A stretch of 64,000 nt of DNA from Streptomyces peucetius (GCF_025854275.1 NZ_CP107567.1:3224001-3288000); one strand, 5' to 3'; shown: positions 52,921-61,348, counted from the stretch's first letter. The notes: generated from the sequence alone by a model not told the origin. Made by a program: numbers and translations.

Positions 52921-54594
52921 TCAGCGGCCGACGATGTCGGCGACGAAATCGGTGTCCTTCTGGAAGGGCTTGAACTTGTACTGGGTCGCGTTGCCGGCCT
53001 GTCGACGCGTCTCGCTGTACTCGCTGATCGCGTCCTGCCGCACGGGGACGACCTCCATGGCGCCGAGGCGTCCGCTGTCCCGCTTGGAGGCGTACTCGAT
53101 GTTGATCTCGCGCAGCGCGCGGTCGACGGCCTCCGAGAGCTCCCGGCCGAGCGCAGTCGAGGGCTCGGCCACCTCGGTGACGACCGTGTAGGAGGGCGGC
53201 TCGCCCCACCGGGGGCCGCACATGTACAGGCCGGTGTCGAGTCCGCAGGCGGCCAGTCCCTGCATGATGGCCTGGGTCACCTGCGACTCGGTGATCTTCT
53301 CTCCGGTGAAGGAGTGGAAGACACCGTCACGGTGGACGAAGTGGATCCAGGGCGTGCCGTCCATGATCCGGTCGACGCGGTACACGTCGCCGGTCCACAT
53401 CCGGTAGAAGCCGTTCCCCTGCGACATGATCAGGTGGTAGTCGCGGCCGGCCTGCACCTCGTCGAAGAGAAGGGTCTCGACCTCCGCCCCGGCGTCGACG
53501 AGCTCACCCAGCGGCACATCGGCCGGTACGAACTCGAAGTACGCCTGGTTGACGGCGAGCGGCTGGCTGTCCAGCGAGTCGTCGATGGGAATGGTGGTGA
53601 CGCCCTCGGTCCCGCAGCCCATGAACGGCAGCTTCGCCACACCCGGCAGCACGGCGTCCAGCTTTTTCCGGTACAGCTCGGCGGACGCGGACAGCCAGCA
53701 GCTGTACAGGGTGAGCGACGGCCAGACGTCCTTGAGGCTGAAGTCGCCCAGCGCGAGGACCCGTTCGAGGTGGCGGGCCGCCGCCTCGTCCGGCTCGGTC
53801 CACGGCTCGCCCTCCAGCGTGCCGTCACGCAGGTCGCGCACCAGCGCCGGTCCGTGCTCGGCGACCAGGTCCCGCAGGGAGATCAGGGTGCTCGGGTTGA
53901 TCGCCGATATGTAGTGCAGGTCGCGGCCGACGAGATGGCGGATGCGGTGGTACATCCTGCCCGCGTGGGTGGCGGGCGCGTCCGGGCCGAACCACGGCGA
54001 CGTGTACCACGGCGGGTTCCAGTCACGGCTGTTGATCTGCGGATGGCGGTTGCTGATCGCCTGGTGCTCCACGCCGTGGACGAAGTCGTACACGTCCTCG
54101 CGGACCGTCTGGGTGTCGAGGGTGGCGTAGGGGTGCGCGAGAAGCTCGGGGTGGTGCTCCAGGTAGGTGCCCCACATCGCCTTCATCGCCGGGATGCGGT
54201 ACGTCAGCAGCCAGTGCAGGGTGTACGGGACCCGCTTGGGCACACCCGTCGTGCCGCTCGTCTTCAGCCAGCGCAGGACGGGGCTGCAGGACAGCACCCC
54301 GCCCTTGGTCCGCGTCTCCCGGTCGATCTCCGGCACGAAGTCGGCGTACCGCATGACCGGCAGCACCGACCGGAAGGCGGCGGGGTCGGCGGGGCCGGCG
54401 GCGAGGACGTCGTACCCCTTGTCCTTCCAGTGCAGCGAGCCGGCGCTGATCTCGATGAGGTCGGCGAGGACCCGCGCCTGCGCCGCACCGGGGTCCTTGA
54501 GGTCGCGCAGGAGGTCGTCCCGCGCCTGCCGGCACTCGTCGACGAAGGGGTCGCGCCGCGCCGTCCAATGGTCCTGCCACTTCGGTGTCATCAC
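52921..54594 (-). CDS. GH3-family acyl-adenylate amido synthetase
   Basis: A 557-residue GH3-type adenylating enzyme. LKTSGTTGVPKRVPYT is the STTG-type P-loop, followed by a long helical region, FMGCGTEGVTTIPIDDSLDS (second nucleotide motif), YHLIMSQGNGFYRMWTGDVY then RVDRIMDG (third, Y-x-x-G-D) and FSFTGEKITESQV-like HSFTGEKITESQV. In plants GH3 enzymes conjugate jasmonate or auxin to amino acids through acyl-AMP; bacterial members likely make comparable amides. It begins the second gene set of the cluster. AGGAGAACCA precedes a GTG and ATG pair; either could start translation. Confidence 0.88.
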   Translation of the reverse strand: MMTPKWQDHWTARRDPFVDECRQARDDLLRDLKDPGAAQARVLADLIEISAGSLHWKDKGYDVLAAGPADPAAFRSVLPVMRYADFVPEIDRETRTKGGVLSCSPVLRWLKTSGTTGVPKRVPYTLHWLLTYRIPAMKAMWGTYLEHHPELLAHPYATLDTQTVREDVYDFVHGVEHQAISNRHPQINSRDWNPPWYTSPWFGPDAPATHAGRMYHRIRHLVGRDLHYISAINPSTLISLRDLVAEHGPALVRDLRDGTLEGEPWTEPDEAAARHLERVLALGDFSLKDVWPSLTLYSCWLSASAELYRKKLDAVLPGVAKLPFMGCGTEGVTTIPIDDSLDSQPLAVNQAYFEFVPADVPLGELVDAGAEVETLLFDEVQAGRDYHLIMSQGNGFYRMWTGDVYRVDRIMDGTPWIHFVHRDGVFHSFTGEKITESQVTQAIMQGLAACGLDTGLYMCGPRWGEPPSYTVVTEVAEPSTALGRELSEAVDRALREINIEYASKRDSGRLGAMEVVPVRQDAISEYSETRRQAGNATQYKFKPFQKDTDFVADIVGR

Positions 54595-54966
54595 TGGTTC
54601 TCCTTGAAGTTCTTCGGGCTGTCGCCGCCCGCATCCGGGCAGGCGTGAGCGCCGCGCGGCACGAGGTGCCGAACGGTGAGGTGAACAGCTGTGAGGTCTG
54701 ATGAGCCACGTCGCGCGACTCCGCGCGACGGGTGCGGCGTACCGGCCGTGAGCTGCTGCCGGTACGCGTGTCGTGCTTCACGTGACGGGCCCGCCGGAGA
54801 CGGGCCGGCGTGCGTGCCGCGTCAGGAACCGGGCCGGCGTGCGTGCCGTGTCAGGAATCGGGCCGGTTCGGGGCCGGACTTTCCGGGCGCGGGGTCAGGT
54901 GGCCGTGCGGTCCGGGCGTGATGCCGGGAGGCCGGACGGCCCGGAGCAGGCCGGTCCGGGCGCGGG
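54595..54966. other. Leader region of the GH3 operon
   Basis: 372 bp without a gene. It should hold the promoter of the GH3-led genes. No copy of the ARE-like palindrome is present. A 29-bp direct repeat lies at 54801-54858. Confidence 0.55.
54801..54870. repeat. 29-bp direct repeat
   Basis: Units 54801-54829 and 54830-54858 are identical apart from two bases, and a partial third copy (CGGGCCGG) follows at 54859. Confidence 0.8.
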
Positions 54967-55176
54967 TCAGGAGGCCGGCTGGTCCGTCCCTCGTCCGTCC
55001 GGCGTCGGGGCGGCTGCGAGGGCGGCCAGCTCCGACAGGTCGTAGAGCGCCTGCCGCTTGGTCCCGTAGCGGGTGATCCTGCCGCGGCGGGCCCACTGCC
55101 GGATCGTGCCCTCCTGAACGCCCAGCGCCAGGGCGGCGAGGGACGTGGGCACGCACTTGCGCTGCTTCGCGGTCAC
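54967..55176 (-). CDS. Small helix-turn-helix DNA-binding protein
   Basis: A 69-residue protein; LAALALGVQEGTIRQWARRG then RITRYGTKRQALYDL is a MerR/excisionase-like helix-turn-helix with wing. GTG at 55176 overlaps the preceding OvmZ-like stop (GTGA). Pairs of an OvmZ-like protein and a tiny HTH protein are common and scattered in Streptomyces, often in plasmid- or phage-derived segments. Regulatory target unknown. Confidence 0.75.
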   Translation of the reverse strand: MTAKQRKCVPTSLAALALGVQEGTIRQWARRGRITRYGTKRQALYDLSELAALAAAPTPDGRGTDQPAS

Positions 55177-55811
55177 GCCGCCTCCTTCATGGCGAGCCAC
55201 TGCCGCGGGGTCAGTACGTGCCCGGCCCCGCACACCGGGCCACGCAGCACCAGGTCGTCGCCGCCCCGGCGGGGCAGCGACACCTGGGCCTCGCAGCCGG
55301 GTTCCACACAGGCACCGAGCGGTACGAGGTCGGCGGACCGCCGTACGTCCAGGTCCCGCAGCCCGGCCGCCGCCGCGGCGATCTCGTCGGCCATGCGGCC
55401 GGCGGCCGGGTGCGCCACCAGCCAGTCCTTGTGCCCGGTGAGGAACGCCGTCATGGCGGTGACGGTGCGGCGCGGCGGGGTGGTGGACGGCCGCTCCTCC
55501 GCCACCAGCCGGGCCCACGAGGAGAGGCGGGCCACCGCGTCGTGGCGGGAGTCCACGGCCTTGGTGCTCACCGGCAGGGTGTTCTCCCTGCTGCCGGTGA
55601 CGCGCGGGGCGAGCCCGCCTTCGGCGGGCGTCAGGTACTGCTCGCTCTCGCGGTGCAGTGCGGGCAGCGCCGCCAGGTCGCGCAGGAACGCGCGGAGGCA
55701 GGACCCGCAGAGCCGGGCGCCCGGCTCTGCGCGGCGGCTCGGCAGGCCACCTTCCTGGGCGGCCCTGCGGCAACGGGTCGATGTGCACTGCGAGGGGATG
55801 CGGTCGGCCAC
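55173..55811 (-). CDS. OvmZ-like hypothetical protein
   Basis: A 212-residue protein. The N-terminal third has cysteines in SQCTSTRC and LCGSCLRAFL that could form a zinc knuckle; the C-terminal third has CVEPGCEAQV and VCGAGHVLTPRQWLAM, a second CxxxC pair. The middle is helical (FLTGHKDWLVAHPAAGRMAD then EIAAAAAGL). The layout matches the protein called OvmZ in some Streptomyces clusters, for which no function is proven. GTG at 55811 follows AAGGTG; the open frame above it is non-coding. Confidence 0.7.
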   Translation of the reverse strand: MADRIPSQCTSTRCRRAAQEGGLPSRRAEPGARLCGSCLRAFLRDLAALPALHRESEQYLTPAEGGLAPRVTGSRENTLPVSTKAVDSRHDAVARLSSWARLVAEERPSTTPPRRTVTAMTAFLTGHKDWLVAHPAAGRMADEIAAAAAGLRDLDVRRSADLVPLGACVEPGCEAQVSLPRRGGDDLVLRGPVCGAGHVLTPRQWLAMKEAA

Positions 55812-56189
55812 GGTCTCATCACCTTTCCGGGAGGCAGGCGGGATGTCCGAGCGGAGTCGGACGACGGGTCTGAGGAGGGGTCTCACGACGGACCCGAGGA
55901 CGGGTCCGAGGTCGAACAGGAGGTCGCCGCACGGAGATCGCACAACTCGGCGGCAACAAAAAAGCGCCGCACGAGGCGACGCGACGGCAGTTCGGCGGCT
56001 CCTGGAAAAGGGCAGACTGCCTCGCGAAGAGGCGTTACACAGCTGCATGGCTCACCGCAAGGCCTTCCCGGTGGTCAGTTTTCCCTGACTGCTCATCAAG
56101 TCACGGTCGCGCAACTGCGGTTGACTGCCCGCAAGCACAGCACCGCCCGCCCGTGGGACACGGGCGGGCGGCAGTGACAGCACGGCGAA
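55812..56189. other. Interval upstream of OvmZ-like gene
   Basis: 378 bp with no gene. It contains the terminator at 56143-56171, a small G/C stem followed by an A-run (55958-55980; TTTTTT on the minus strand) that may be a second terminator, and presumably the OvmZ-like promoter. Confidence 0.55.
56143..56171 (-). terminator. Hairpin terminator after nitrilase gene
   Basis: 13-bp perfect stem CCGCCCGCCCGTG / CACGGGCGGGCGG with a 3-nt loop, starting 18 bp past the stop of the minus-strand nitrilase gene. Confidence 0.8.
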
Positions 56190-57002
56190 CTACCGGGGCA
56201 GCGGCAGGCCGAGGACCCGATCGCGCAGGGCGGGGAAGTCGGCGCGGGTGCCGGCGACGAGCCCGGGGTCGAGATCCACGAGCAGTGTCTCCTCCCCCGG
56301 CCCCGCCTCGGCCACCACCTCGCCCCACGGGTCGACGACCACGCTGTGCCCGGCCTGTTCGATCCCGGCGTGCGTACCGGCGGTGCCACAGGCCAGTACG
56401 TACGCCTGCGACTCCACCGCACGTGCCCGGGCCAGCAGCGACCAGTGGGCGCGCCGTGCCGCCGGCCAGCCGGCCGGGACGACGAGGAACTCGGCGCCGG
56501 CGTCGACCAGCAGCCGGAACTGCTCGGGGAAGCGCAGGTCGTAGCAGGTGGCCAGGCCGACCGTGACACCGAGGCCGTCCAGCGGCGCGGTGACGATCTC
56601 GTCGCCCCGTGCCATCAGCGCCGCCTCCCCCTTGTCGAAGCCGAACCGGTGGATCTTGCGGTAGGTCCGGTGCAGCCGCCCGTCCGGGGCGAAGAGGAGC
56701 GAGGTGTTGTGGAGCGTGCCGTCCGGGCCGCGTTCGACGACGGATCCGGCGTGCAGCCAGACGCCCGCGTCCGACGCCGCGGAGCTCATCGCGGCAGCCG
56801 TCGGACCGTCGAGCGGCTCGGCGTGCTCCGCGAAGGCGTCGAAGGCGAAGGCCCCGACCGGCCAGAGCTCGGGCAGTACGACGAGGTCGGCGCCGTCGTG
56901 TGCCCGTACGAGATCGGCGACCCGTTTCCGGCGTGCGTCGGCCGGCTCGTCGGGCCGTACCTCGATCTGGACGAGGGCGGCGCGCAGAGTGGTGTTGTCC
57001 AT
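56190..57002 (-). CDS. Nitrilase-superfamily carbon-nitrogen hydrolase
   Basis: A 270-residue amidase with the Glu-Lys-Cys triad in VVLPELWP, YRKIHRFG and LATCYDLRFPE. It is closest to omega-amidase/Nit2-like members that hydrolyse small amides. It is the last gene of the minus-strand run from the receptor gene at 60223, so it may belong to the signalling end or tailor the product. Confidence 0.88.
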   Translation of the reverse strand: MDNTTLRAALVQIEVRPDEPADARRKRVADLVRAHDGADLVVLPELWPVGAFAFDAFAEHAEPLDGPTAAAMSSAASDAGVWLHAGSVVERGPDGTLHNTSLLFAPDGRLHRTYRKIHRFGFDKGEAALMARGDEIVTAPLDGLGVTVGLATCYDLRFPEQFRLLVDAGAEFLVVPAGWPAARRAHWSLLARARAVESQAYVLACGTAGTHAGIEQAGHSVVVDPWGEVVAEAGPGEETLLVDLDPGLVAGTRADFPALRDRVLGLPLPR

Positions 57003-57035
57003 GGGCCGGGGCCTTCCTTTCACGGGGCCTTCCTT

Positions 57036-57797
57036 TCAGCGCAGGTGGGAGGCGCCGTTGAGGTCGAGCACGGCGCCGCTCGCCCATTCGGCCCCGGGGG
57101 ACGCCAGCCACGCCACGGCATCGGCGATGTCGGCGGGTTCGGCGATGCGCCCGAACGGGCTCTGCGCCCGGACGGCTTCGGTGGTGGGACCGTCGAGCAT
57201 GGGCTCGGTCAGGTCCGTGAGGACGAATCCCGGTGCGACGGCGGTCACCGCGATCCCGCGCGGGCCGAGCGACTGGGCGAGGGACTGTGTCAGGGCGTGG
57301 ACGGCTGCCTTGCTCGCGCCGTACGCGGGGGCCTCGGGCTCGCCCCGGTGGGCGCCGCGCGAGCCGACGTTGATGATTCGCGCGCCCTGCGGGCCCTGGA
57401 CACGGCGCAGGAGGTGGTCGACCAGGCACCAGGTGAGGTTGGCGGTGCCGAGGAGGTTGACGTCGACGACCCGCTGCCAGTCGGCCCGCCAGTCGGCGTA
57501 GGACGTGGTGGCGATGGGCTGTTCGGTGTAGATGCCCGCGTTGTTGACCAGTACGTCCACGGCACCGAGTTCGTCGACGGCGGTGTCGAGGACGGCCCGG
57601 GCCTGGTCCGGATCGCCGATGTCGCCGGTCACCACGGTGTGACCGGTGCCGGGCAGGGCCGCGGCCACGGCCTTTGCGGCGGCGACATCGGCACGGCAGT
57701 GCACGGCCACCACATGCCCGGCGGCGGCCAGCCGCTCCGCGACGGCGGCTCCTATACCGCGCGATGCGCCGGTGACGAGCGCGTGGCGTCGAATCAT
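57036..57797 (-). CDS. SDR family ketoreductase
   Basis: A 253-residue FabG-like enzyme: TGASRGIGAAVAERLAAAGH, DVLVNNAGIYTE, INVGSRGAHRGEPEAPAYGASK and VAPGFVLTDL. It begins 14 bp after the ScbR2-like TetR gene. In butyrolactone loci a ketoreductase reduces the 6-keto group of the signal (ScbB/BarS1 role), so this is a candidate for that step. Confidence 0.85.
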   Translation of the reverse strand: MIRRHALVTGASRGIGAAVAERLAAAGHVVAVHCRADVAAAKAVAAALPGTGHTVVTGDIGDPDQARAVLDTAVDELGAVDVLVNNAGIYTEQPIATTSYADWRADWQRVVDVNLLGTANLTWCLVDHLLRRVQGPQGARIINVGSRGAHRGEPEAPAYGASKAAVHALTQSLAQSLGPRGIAVTAVAPGFVLTDLTEPMLDGPTTEAVRAQSPFGRIAEPADIADAVAWLASPGAEWASGAVLDLNGASHLR

Positions 57798-57811
57798 GTG
57801 CGGTGTCTCCT

Positions 57812-58450
57812 TCAGGTCAGCAGGTCTCGGCACGTCCGTGTGGACGGCCCGCGGTCGGGTGCGCACAGGGGCTGCCGGGGAGCGCCGGGAAACCCGTCGA
57901 GCGTCAGGGTCCACAGACAGCCGAGCTGTTTCTGTACGCTGCCGGCCGGGTGACCGGCCCGGATGAACGCCTCGGCCCCGGCCATCAGATACACGGCGAG
58001 CAGTTCGAGGTCCTCGGCATCGCCCTTCAGGCCGTCCGCGGCGCGGATCCGCTTCAGCAGGTCCCGCAGTGCGGCGGTCCACACCGAGTGCCAGCGTTCG
58101 TGTGCCGTCGCCCGTTCCTGGGCGAGCCGCGCCGCGGCACGCACACTGACCTCCGCGCCCAGCAACCGGATGGTCTCCAGGCAGAGTTCGACGACCGACC
58201 GGAGATCGGGAGCGAGCTCCGCGATCATCCGGTCCAGTGCTTCGCGGGTGACGGTCTCGCCTTCGGCGCAGACCGCCACCGCCAGATCCGCCTTGGTACG
58301 GAAGTGAAAGGTCAGTGCTCCCATCGTGACCCCGGCAGCCTTCGTGACCGCGGCCAGCGAGGTCCCGGCGTACCCCTGCTGGTCGAACTCGGTCGCGGCT
58401 GCGGTGATCAGAGCATGACGTGTGTGCTCGGCCCTTGTCTGTCTCACCAC
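57812..58450 (-). CDS. TetR-family regulator, butyrolactone (pseudo)receptor type
   Basis: A 212-residue TetR protein. RHALITAAATEFDQQGYAGT and SLAAVTKAAGVTMGALTFHF then RTKADLAVAV form the DNA-binding part in the pattern of ArpA/ScbR homologues (YFHF replaced by TFHF). The C-terminal domain carries LGCLWTLTLDGFPG, but little else of the receptor core, suggesting a pseudo-receptor like ScbR2/JadR2 that binds end products rather than butyrolactones. It is encoded downstream of the true receptor. Confidence 0.82.
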   Translation of the reverse strand: MVRQTRAEHTRHALITAAATEFDQQGYAGTSLAAVTKAAGVTMGALTFHFRTKADLAVAVCAEGETVTREALDRMIAELAPDLRSVVELCLETIRLLGAEVSVRAAARLAQERATAHERWHSVWTAALRDLLKRIRAADGLKGDAEDLELLAVYLMAGAEAFIRAGHPAGSVQKQLGCLWTLTLDGFPGAPRQPLCAPDRGPSTRTCRDLLT

Positions 58451-58538
58451 GGCTCACCCTCGGTATGCAACTGGGCTGGTCCGGAGGGGCCGTCGTACTG
58501 CAGACCTGGGCCGCGCACCACAACCAGTGGTCGGGAAA

Positions 58539-59591
58539 CTACCCCCGGCCGGACCGGCAGGCGTCCGGGCGGCCCATATCCGGGACGGCTTTAGCATCTT
58601 GCTCACCATGCGGGACGGTCCGCGGACGCGCGCCGGGCCGTCCGGCGAGGTGTGCGCGGTACCAGGGGGCGGCGTCGGCCAGCCGCGCCAGCGGCCCCGG
58701 GCCTTCCGGGCAGCCCGTCAGCCGCCAGATCTCCTCGCTGAGGTACCAGTGGTCCCCTGCCACGAGCGTGAACTGACGTTCGCTCAGCCGTCCCGGTGTC
58801 CTGCGCAGTCTGCGCAGGCATTCCGCCCACGGCAGGTCTCCGCTGCCCGCCGGCAGCACGTCCAGTTCCGCCAGGCACGCCAGCAGGTCCCGGTTGCGTA
58901 CGGGCCGGGGATGACTGGCGTGGTGCACCCCGTGCGGCAGGGGGTCCGGCGAGCGTGCCAGGGTCCCGATCAGCCGGGCCAGGTCTCCGACGTCGACGAG
59001 CGACGCCTGTCCGCGACCGCCGTCCCAGGCGGCCGGGACGCGCTGGAGGAACTCGGCCAGCGCCGGGACCACCCACTGGTCCCCGGCGCCGAGGACCAAC
59101 CCGGGCCGCAGCACGACGGCGCCCGCGTCCAGGGCGACCCGCTCCCCCGCCAGCCTTGTTCTGCTGGCGGGGGAGACCGGATCCGGAGTGACCCCGTCGA
59201 CGGGAATGCCGCGATGGGGTCCGGCGCCGTACACCGCGGCGGTGGACAGGTGGACGATCCGTCCGACGCTGTGGCGCCGGGCCTCCGCCATGACCGCCCG
59301 GGTGCCGTCGACGTTCACGGCCGTGCATTCCTCTTCGCTGCCGACGACGCGGGAGGCGAGATGGACGAGGACGTCGGCGCCGTCCAGCAGACCCCTCACC
59401 GAGCGGGGGTCCGTCAGCTCCGCCGTCACCCGTTCCAGGTCCGGTACGTCCTCCGTGCCGGGGCGCACGGTCCGGACCGCGGCCCGGACCGACACGCCGC
59501 GGCCGCTCGCGCCGTCGCGCAGCAGGTCCCGCAGGACCGCCCGGCCGACGAACCCGGTACCGCCCGTCACCACCACCCGCGTCCGGTTCAC
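58539..59591 (-). CDS. NAD-dependent epimerase/dehydratase family protein
   Basis: A 350-residue extended SDR: VVVTGGTGFVGRAVLRDLLR, VLVHLASRVVGSEEECTAVN then VDGTRAVMAEARR, VHLSTAAVYG and VSPASRTRLAGERVAL. The usual YxxxK tyrosine is replaced (SRTRLAGE), so the normal catalytic Tyr is missing and function may be altered. Similar genes next to ArpA-type receptors (JadW2-like) are implicated in signal maturation. GTG at 59591 overlaps the receptor stop (GTGA). Confidence 0.8.
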   Translation of the reverse strand: MNRTRVVVTGGTGFVGRAVLRDLLRDGASGRGVSVRAAVRTVRPGTEDVPDLERVTAELTDPRSVRGLLDGADVLVHLASRVVGSEEECTAVNVDGTRAVMAEARRHSVGRIVHLSTAAVYGAGPHRGIPVDGVTPDPVSPASRTRLAGERVALDAGAVVLRPGLVLGAGDQWVVPALAEFLQRVPAAWDGGRGQASLVDVGDLARLIGTLARSPDPLPHGVHHASHPRPVRNRDLLACLAELDVLPAGSGDLPWAECLRRLRRTPGRLSERQFTLVAGDHWYLSEEIWRLTGCPEGPGPLARLADAAPWYRAHLAGRPGARPRTVPHGEQDAKAVPDMGRPDACRSGRG

Positions 59592-60223
59592 GAGGCGTCG
59601 GTCTCCTCACCGGCCGGGCGGGGGTCCAGGTTCAGCCCGGCGATGACCTCGGGCGGCGCTATGGCGGGCAGCAGACAACGCCACATCGTGCTGATCCGTT
59701 CCGGGAGGTCGACACGGCCCGAGGAGAGCCGGGCCATGATCTGCGTTCCGGTGTAGGCGCCGACGAGGACCTGGGAGAAGGCGACTTCGTCCACGTCGGG
59801 CCGCAACTGCCCCTTCTCGCGGGCCTTGACCAGCTGCTCGCGGAACTGGTCCGCCCACCAGTCGTAGATCGAGTAGTCGAGCAGCTCCGCCTCGTTCTGC
59901 TCCACCGCCAGCCGGACACCGGCGCGGAAAAGCACGTTGTTCTGCATCTCGACGGCCAGGTACTGACACATGTCCAGCAGTTGCTGCAGACCGGACTGGT
60001 CACGCGGGAAGTCGAGCTCGGCGGCCTGCTCCACGATGACCGCCCTGGCCAGGTCCTCCTTCGACTTGAAGTGAAAGTACATGGCGCCTGTGGTGACGCC
60101 TGCGCGCGCAAGGATCCGGTTCAGACCCGCCCCGGCGTAGCCGCTTTCGTCGAACGTCTCCGCCGCTGCGCGCAGGAGGGCTTCGCGCGTGCGTTCCGCG
60201 CGCTCCTGTCGTGGTCGCGCCAT
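59588..60223 (-). CDS. ArpA/ScbR-type gamma-butyrolactone receptor
   Basis: A 211-residue TetR-family receptor. QERAERTREALLRAAAETFD then ESGYAGAGLNRILARAGVTT and GAMYFHFKSKEDLARAVI are textbook ArpA-family DNA-binding sequence. In the ligand domain, VLFRAGVRLAVEQNEAELLD and YDWWADQFREQLVKAREKGQ then LRPDVD match receptor signatures, including the conserved Trp of the butyrolactone pocket. ATG at 60223 follows GGAGG. An ARE-like site lies 34-50 bp upstream, so it probably autoregulates and also controls the divergent AfsA gene and the 48.5-kb operon. Confidence 0.92.
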   Translation of the reverse strand: MARPRQERAERTREALLRAAAETFDESGYAGAGLNRILARAGVTTGAMYFHFKSKEDLARAVIVEQAAELDFPRDQSGLQQLLDMCQYLAVEMQNNVLFRAGVRLAVEQNEAELLDYSIYDWWADQFREQLVKAREKGQLRPDVDEVAFSQVLVGAYTGTQIMARLSSGRVDLPERISTMWRCLLPAIAPPEVIAGLNLDPRPAGEETDAS

Positions 60224-60248
60224 GGGCTGCCTCCGGGAATCTCTCGAC

Positions 60249-60276
60249 AAACAAAAAGAACGACCTCTATGTTATT
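60249..60276. promoter_or_regulatory. ARE-like element between receptor and AfsA genes
   Basis: Shares AGAACGACCTCTATGTT (60257-60273) exactly with the palindrome at 48497-48524. The left arm here is degenerate (ACAAACAAAA). Located in the receptor/AfsA divergent promoter region, the classical place for an autoregulatory element. Confidence 0.78.
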
Positions 60277-60353
60277 CGAGCGACCTCGCTTCGTCACACC
60301 GAGGGCCCGCCTCTCGGTCCCGCACGTCAAAACCGCATTCCATTGGGGGAGCC

Positions 60354-61334
60354 ATGCAGTTGAGCGTCACACAGGGTCACGAAACCATCACTCTCCTGCC
60401 CGTCTCGCAGGAGTACACGCACAAGACGAACACCGGGGAAGTACTCCTGCGGAGCTGGCAGCCGGTCGCCGACGACACCTTCACCGTCACCGCCGAATGG
60501 CCCGACACCCACAGTTTCTACGCCCCCCGCAACGGCCTCCACGACCCGCTCCAGCTCAGCGAGACCATCCGCCAGACGCTGCCGCTGCTCTCCCACGGCG
60601 CCTACGGGGTGCCCTTCGGCCACCAGCTGCTGTGGCAGGACTTCAGCTGGGAGATCGACCGTGAGGCGTCACGCTCCGACGGCTCTCCCGCCGAACTGGA
60701 GCTGCGCATACGGTGCTTCGACGTCACCTACCGCAAGGACCGGGCGTCCGCGATGTCCCTGAACATCGAGGCCGAACGGTCGGGCCGTCATCTGGCCACC
60801 GCCCGCACCCGGTTCACCATCCAGGACCCGACGGTCTACCGCCGGCTGCGCGGACGGTACGCCGACAAGGCCGCCGCCAACGCGGGCGCCGTCCCGCTTC
60901 CGCCGCCGGCCGCGATGAGCCCCTTCGGGCGCGACTCGTTCGCGGACGTCGTGCTCGCCTCCACCGACCTGCCCCACCGCTGGCAGCTGCGGGCCGACAC
61001 CGCCCACCCCATACTCTTCGACCACCCCGTCGACCACGCTCCCGGCATGCTGCTGCTGGAGGCGGCCCGGCAGGCGGCGCTGGCCACCGGCCACCCCGAA
61101 CAGCGGGTCGTGCTCGGCATGGCCTCCGTGTTCAGCCGCTACGCCGAACTCGACTCCCCCTGCTGGATCACCACGGAGCCGATCGCGGCCGGGGATGAAC
61201 AGCGTCGCGGGGAGTGGAGCGCACAGGGTGACCGCACCGCGAACCGGGTGCGTGTCTCCGCGGAGCAGAACGACCGGGAGATCTTCTCCTCCGAGGTGAC
61301 GCTCGCTCCGCTGCACCCGGCGCCGCTCGCCTGA
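60354..61334 (+). CDS. AfsA-type gamma-butyrolactone synthase homologue 2
   Basis: A 326-residue AfsA protein. EYTHKTNTGEVLLRSWQPVA and HSFYAPRNGLHDPLQLSETI make the first hot-dog repeat; HRWQLRADTAHPILFDHPVD then HAPGMLLLEAARQAAL the second. Being divergent from the receptor with an ARE-like site between them, this is the likely signal synthase. GGGGGAG lies 3-9 nt before the ATG at 60354. Confidence 0.92.
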   Translation: MQLSVTQGHETITLLPVSQEYTHKTNTGEVLLRSWQPVADDTFTVTAEWPDTHSFYAPRNGLHDPLQLSETIRQTLPLLSHGAYGVPFGHQLLWQDFSWEIDREASRSDGSPAELELRIRCFDVTYRKDRASAMSLNIEAERSGRHLATARTRFTIQDPTVYRRLRGRYADKAAANAGAVPLPPPAAMSPFGRDSFADVVLASTDLPHRWQLRADTAHPILFDHPVDHAPGMLLLEAARQAALATGHPEQRVVLGMASVFSRYAELDSPCWITTEPIAAGDEQRRGEWSAQGDRTANRVRVSAEQNDREIFSSEVTLAPLHPAPLA

Positions 61335-61348
61335 CGGACCCTGCGGGG

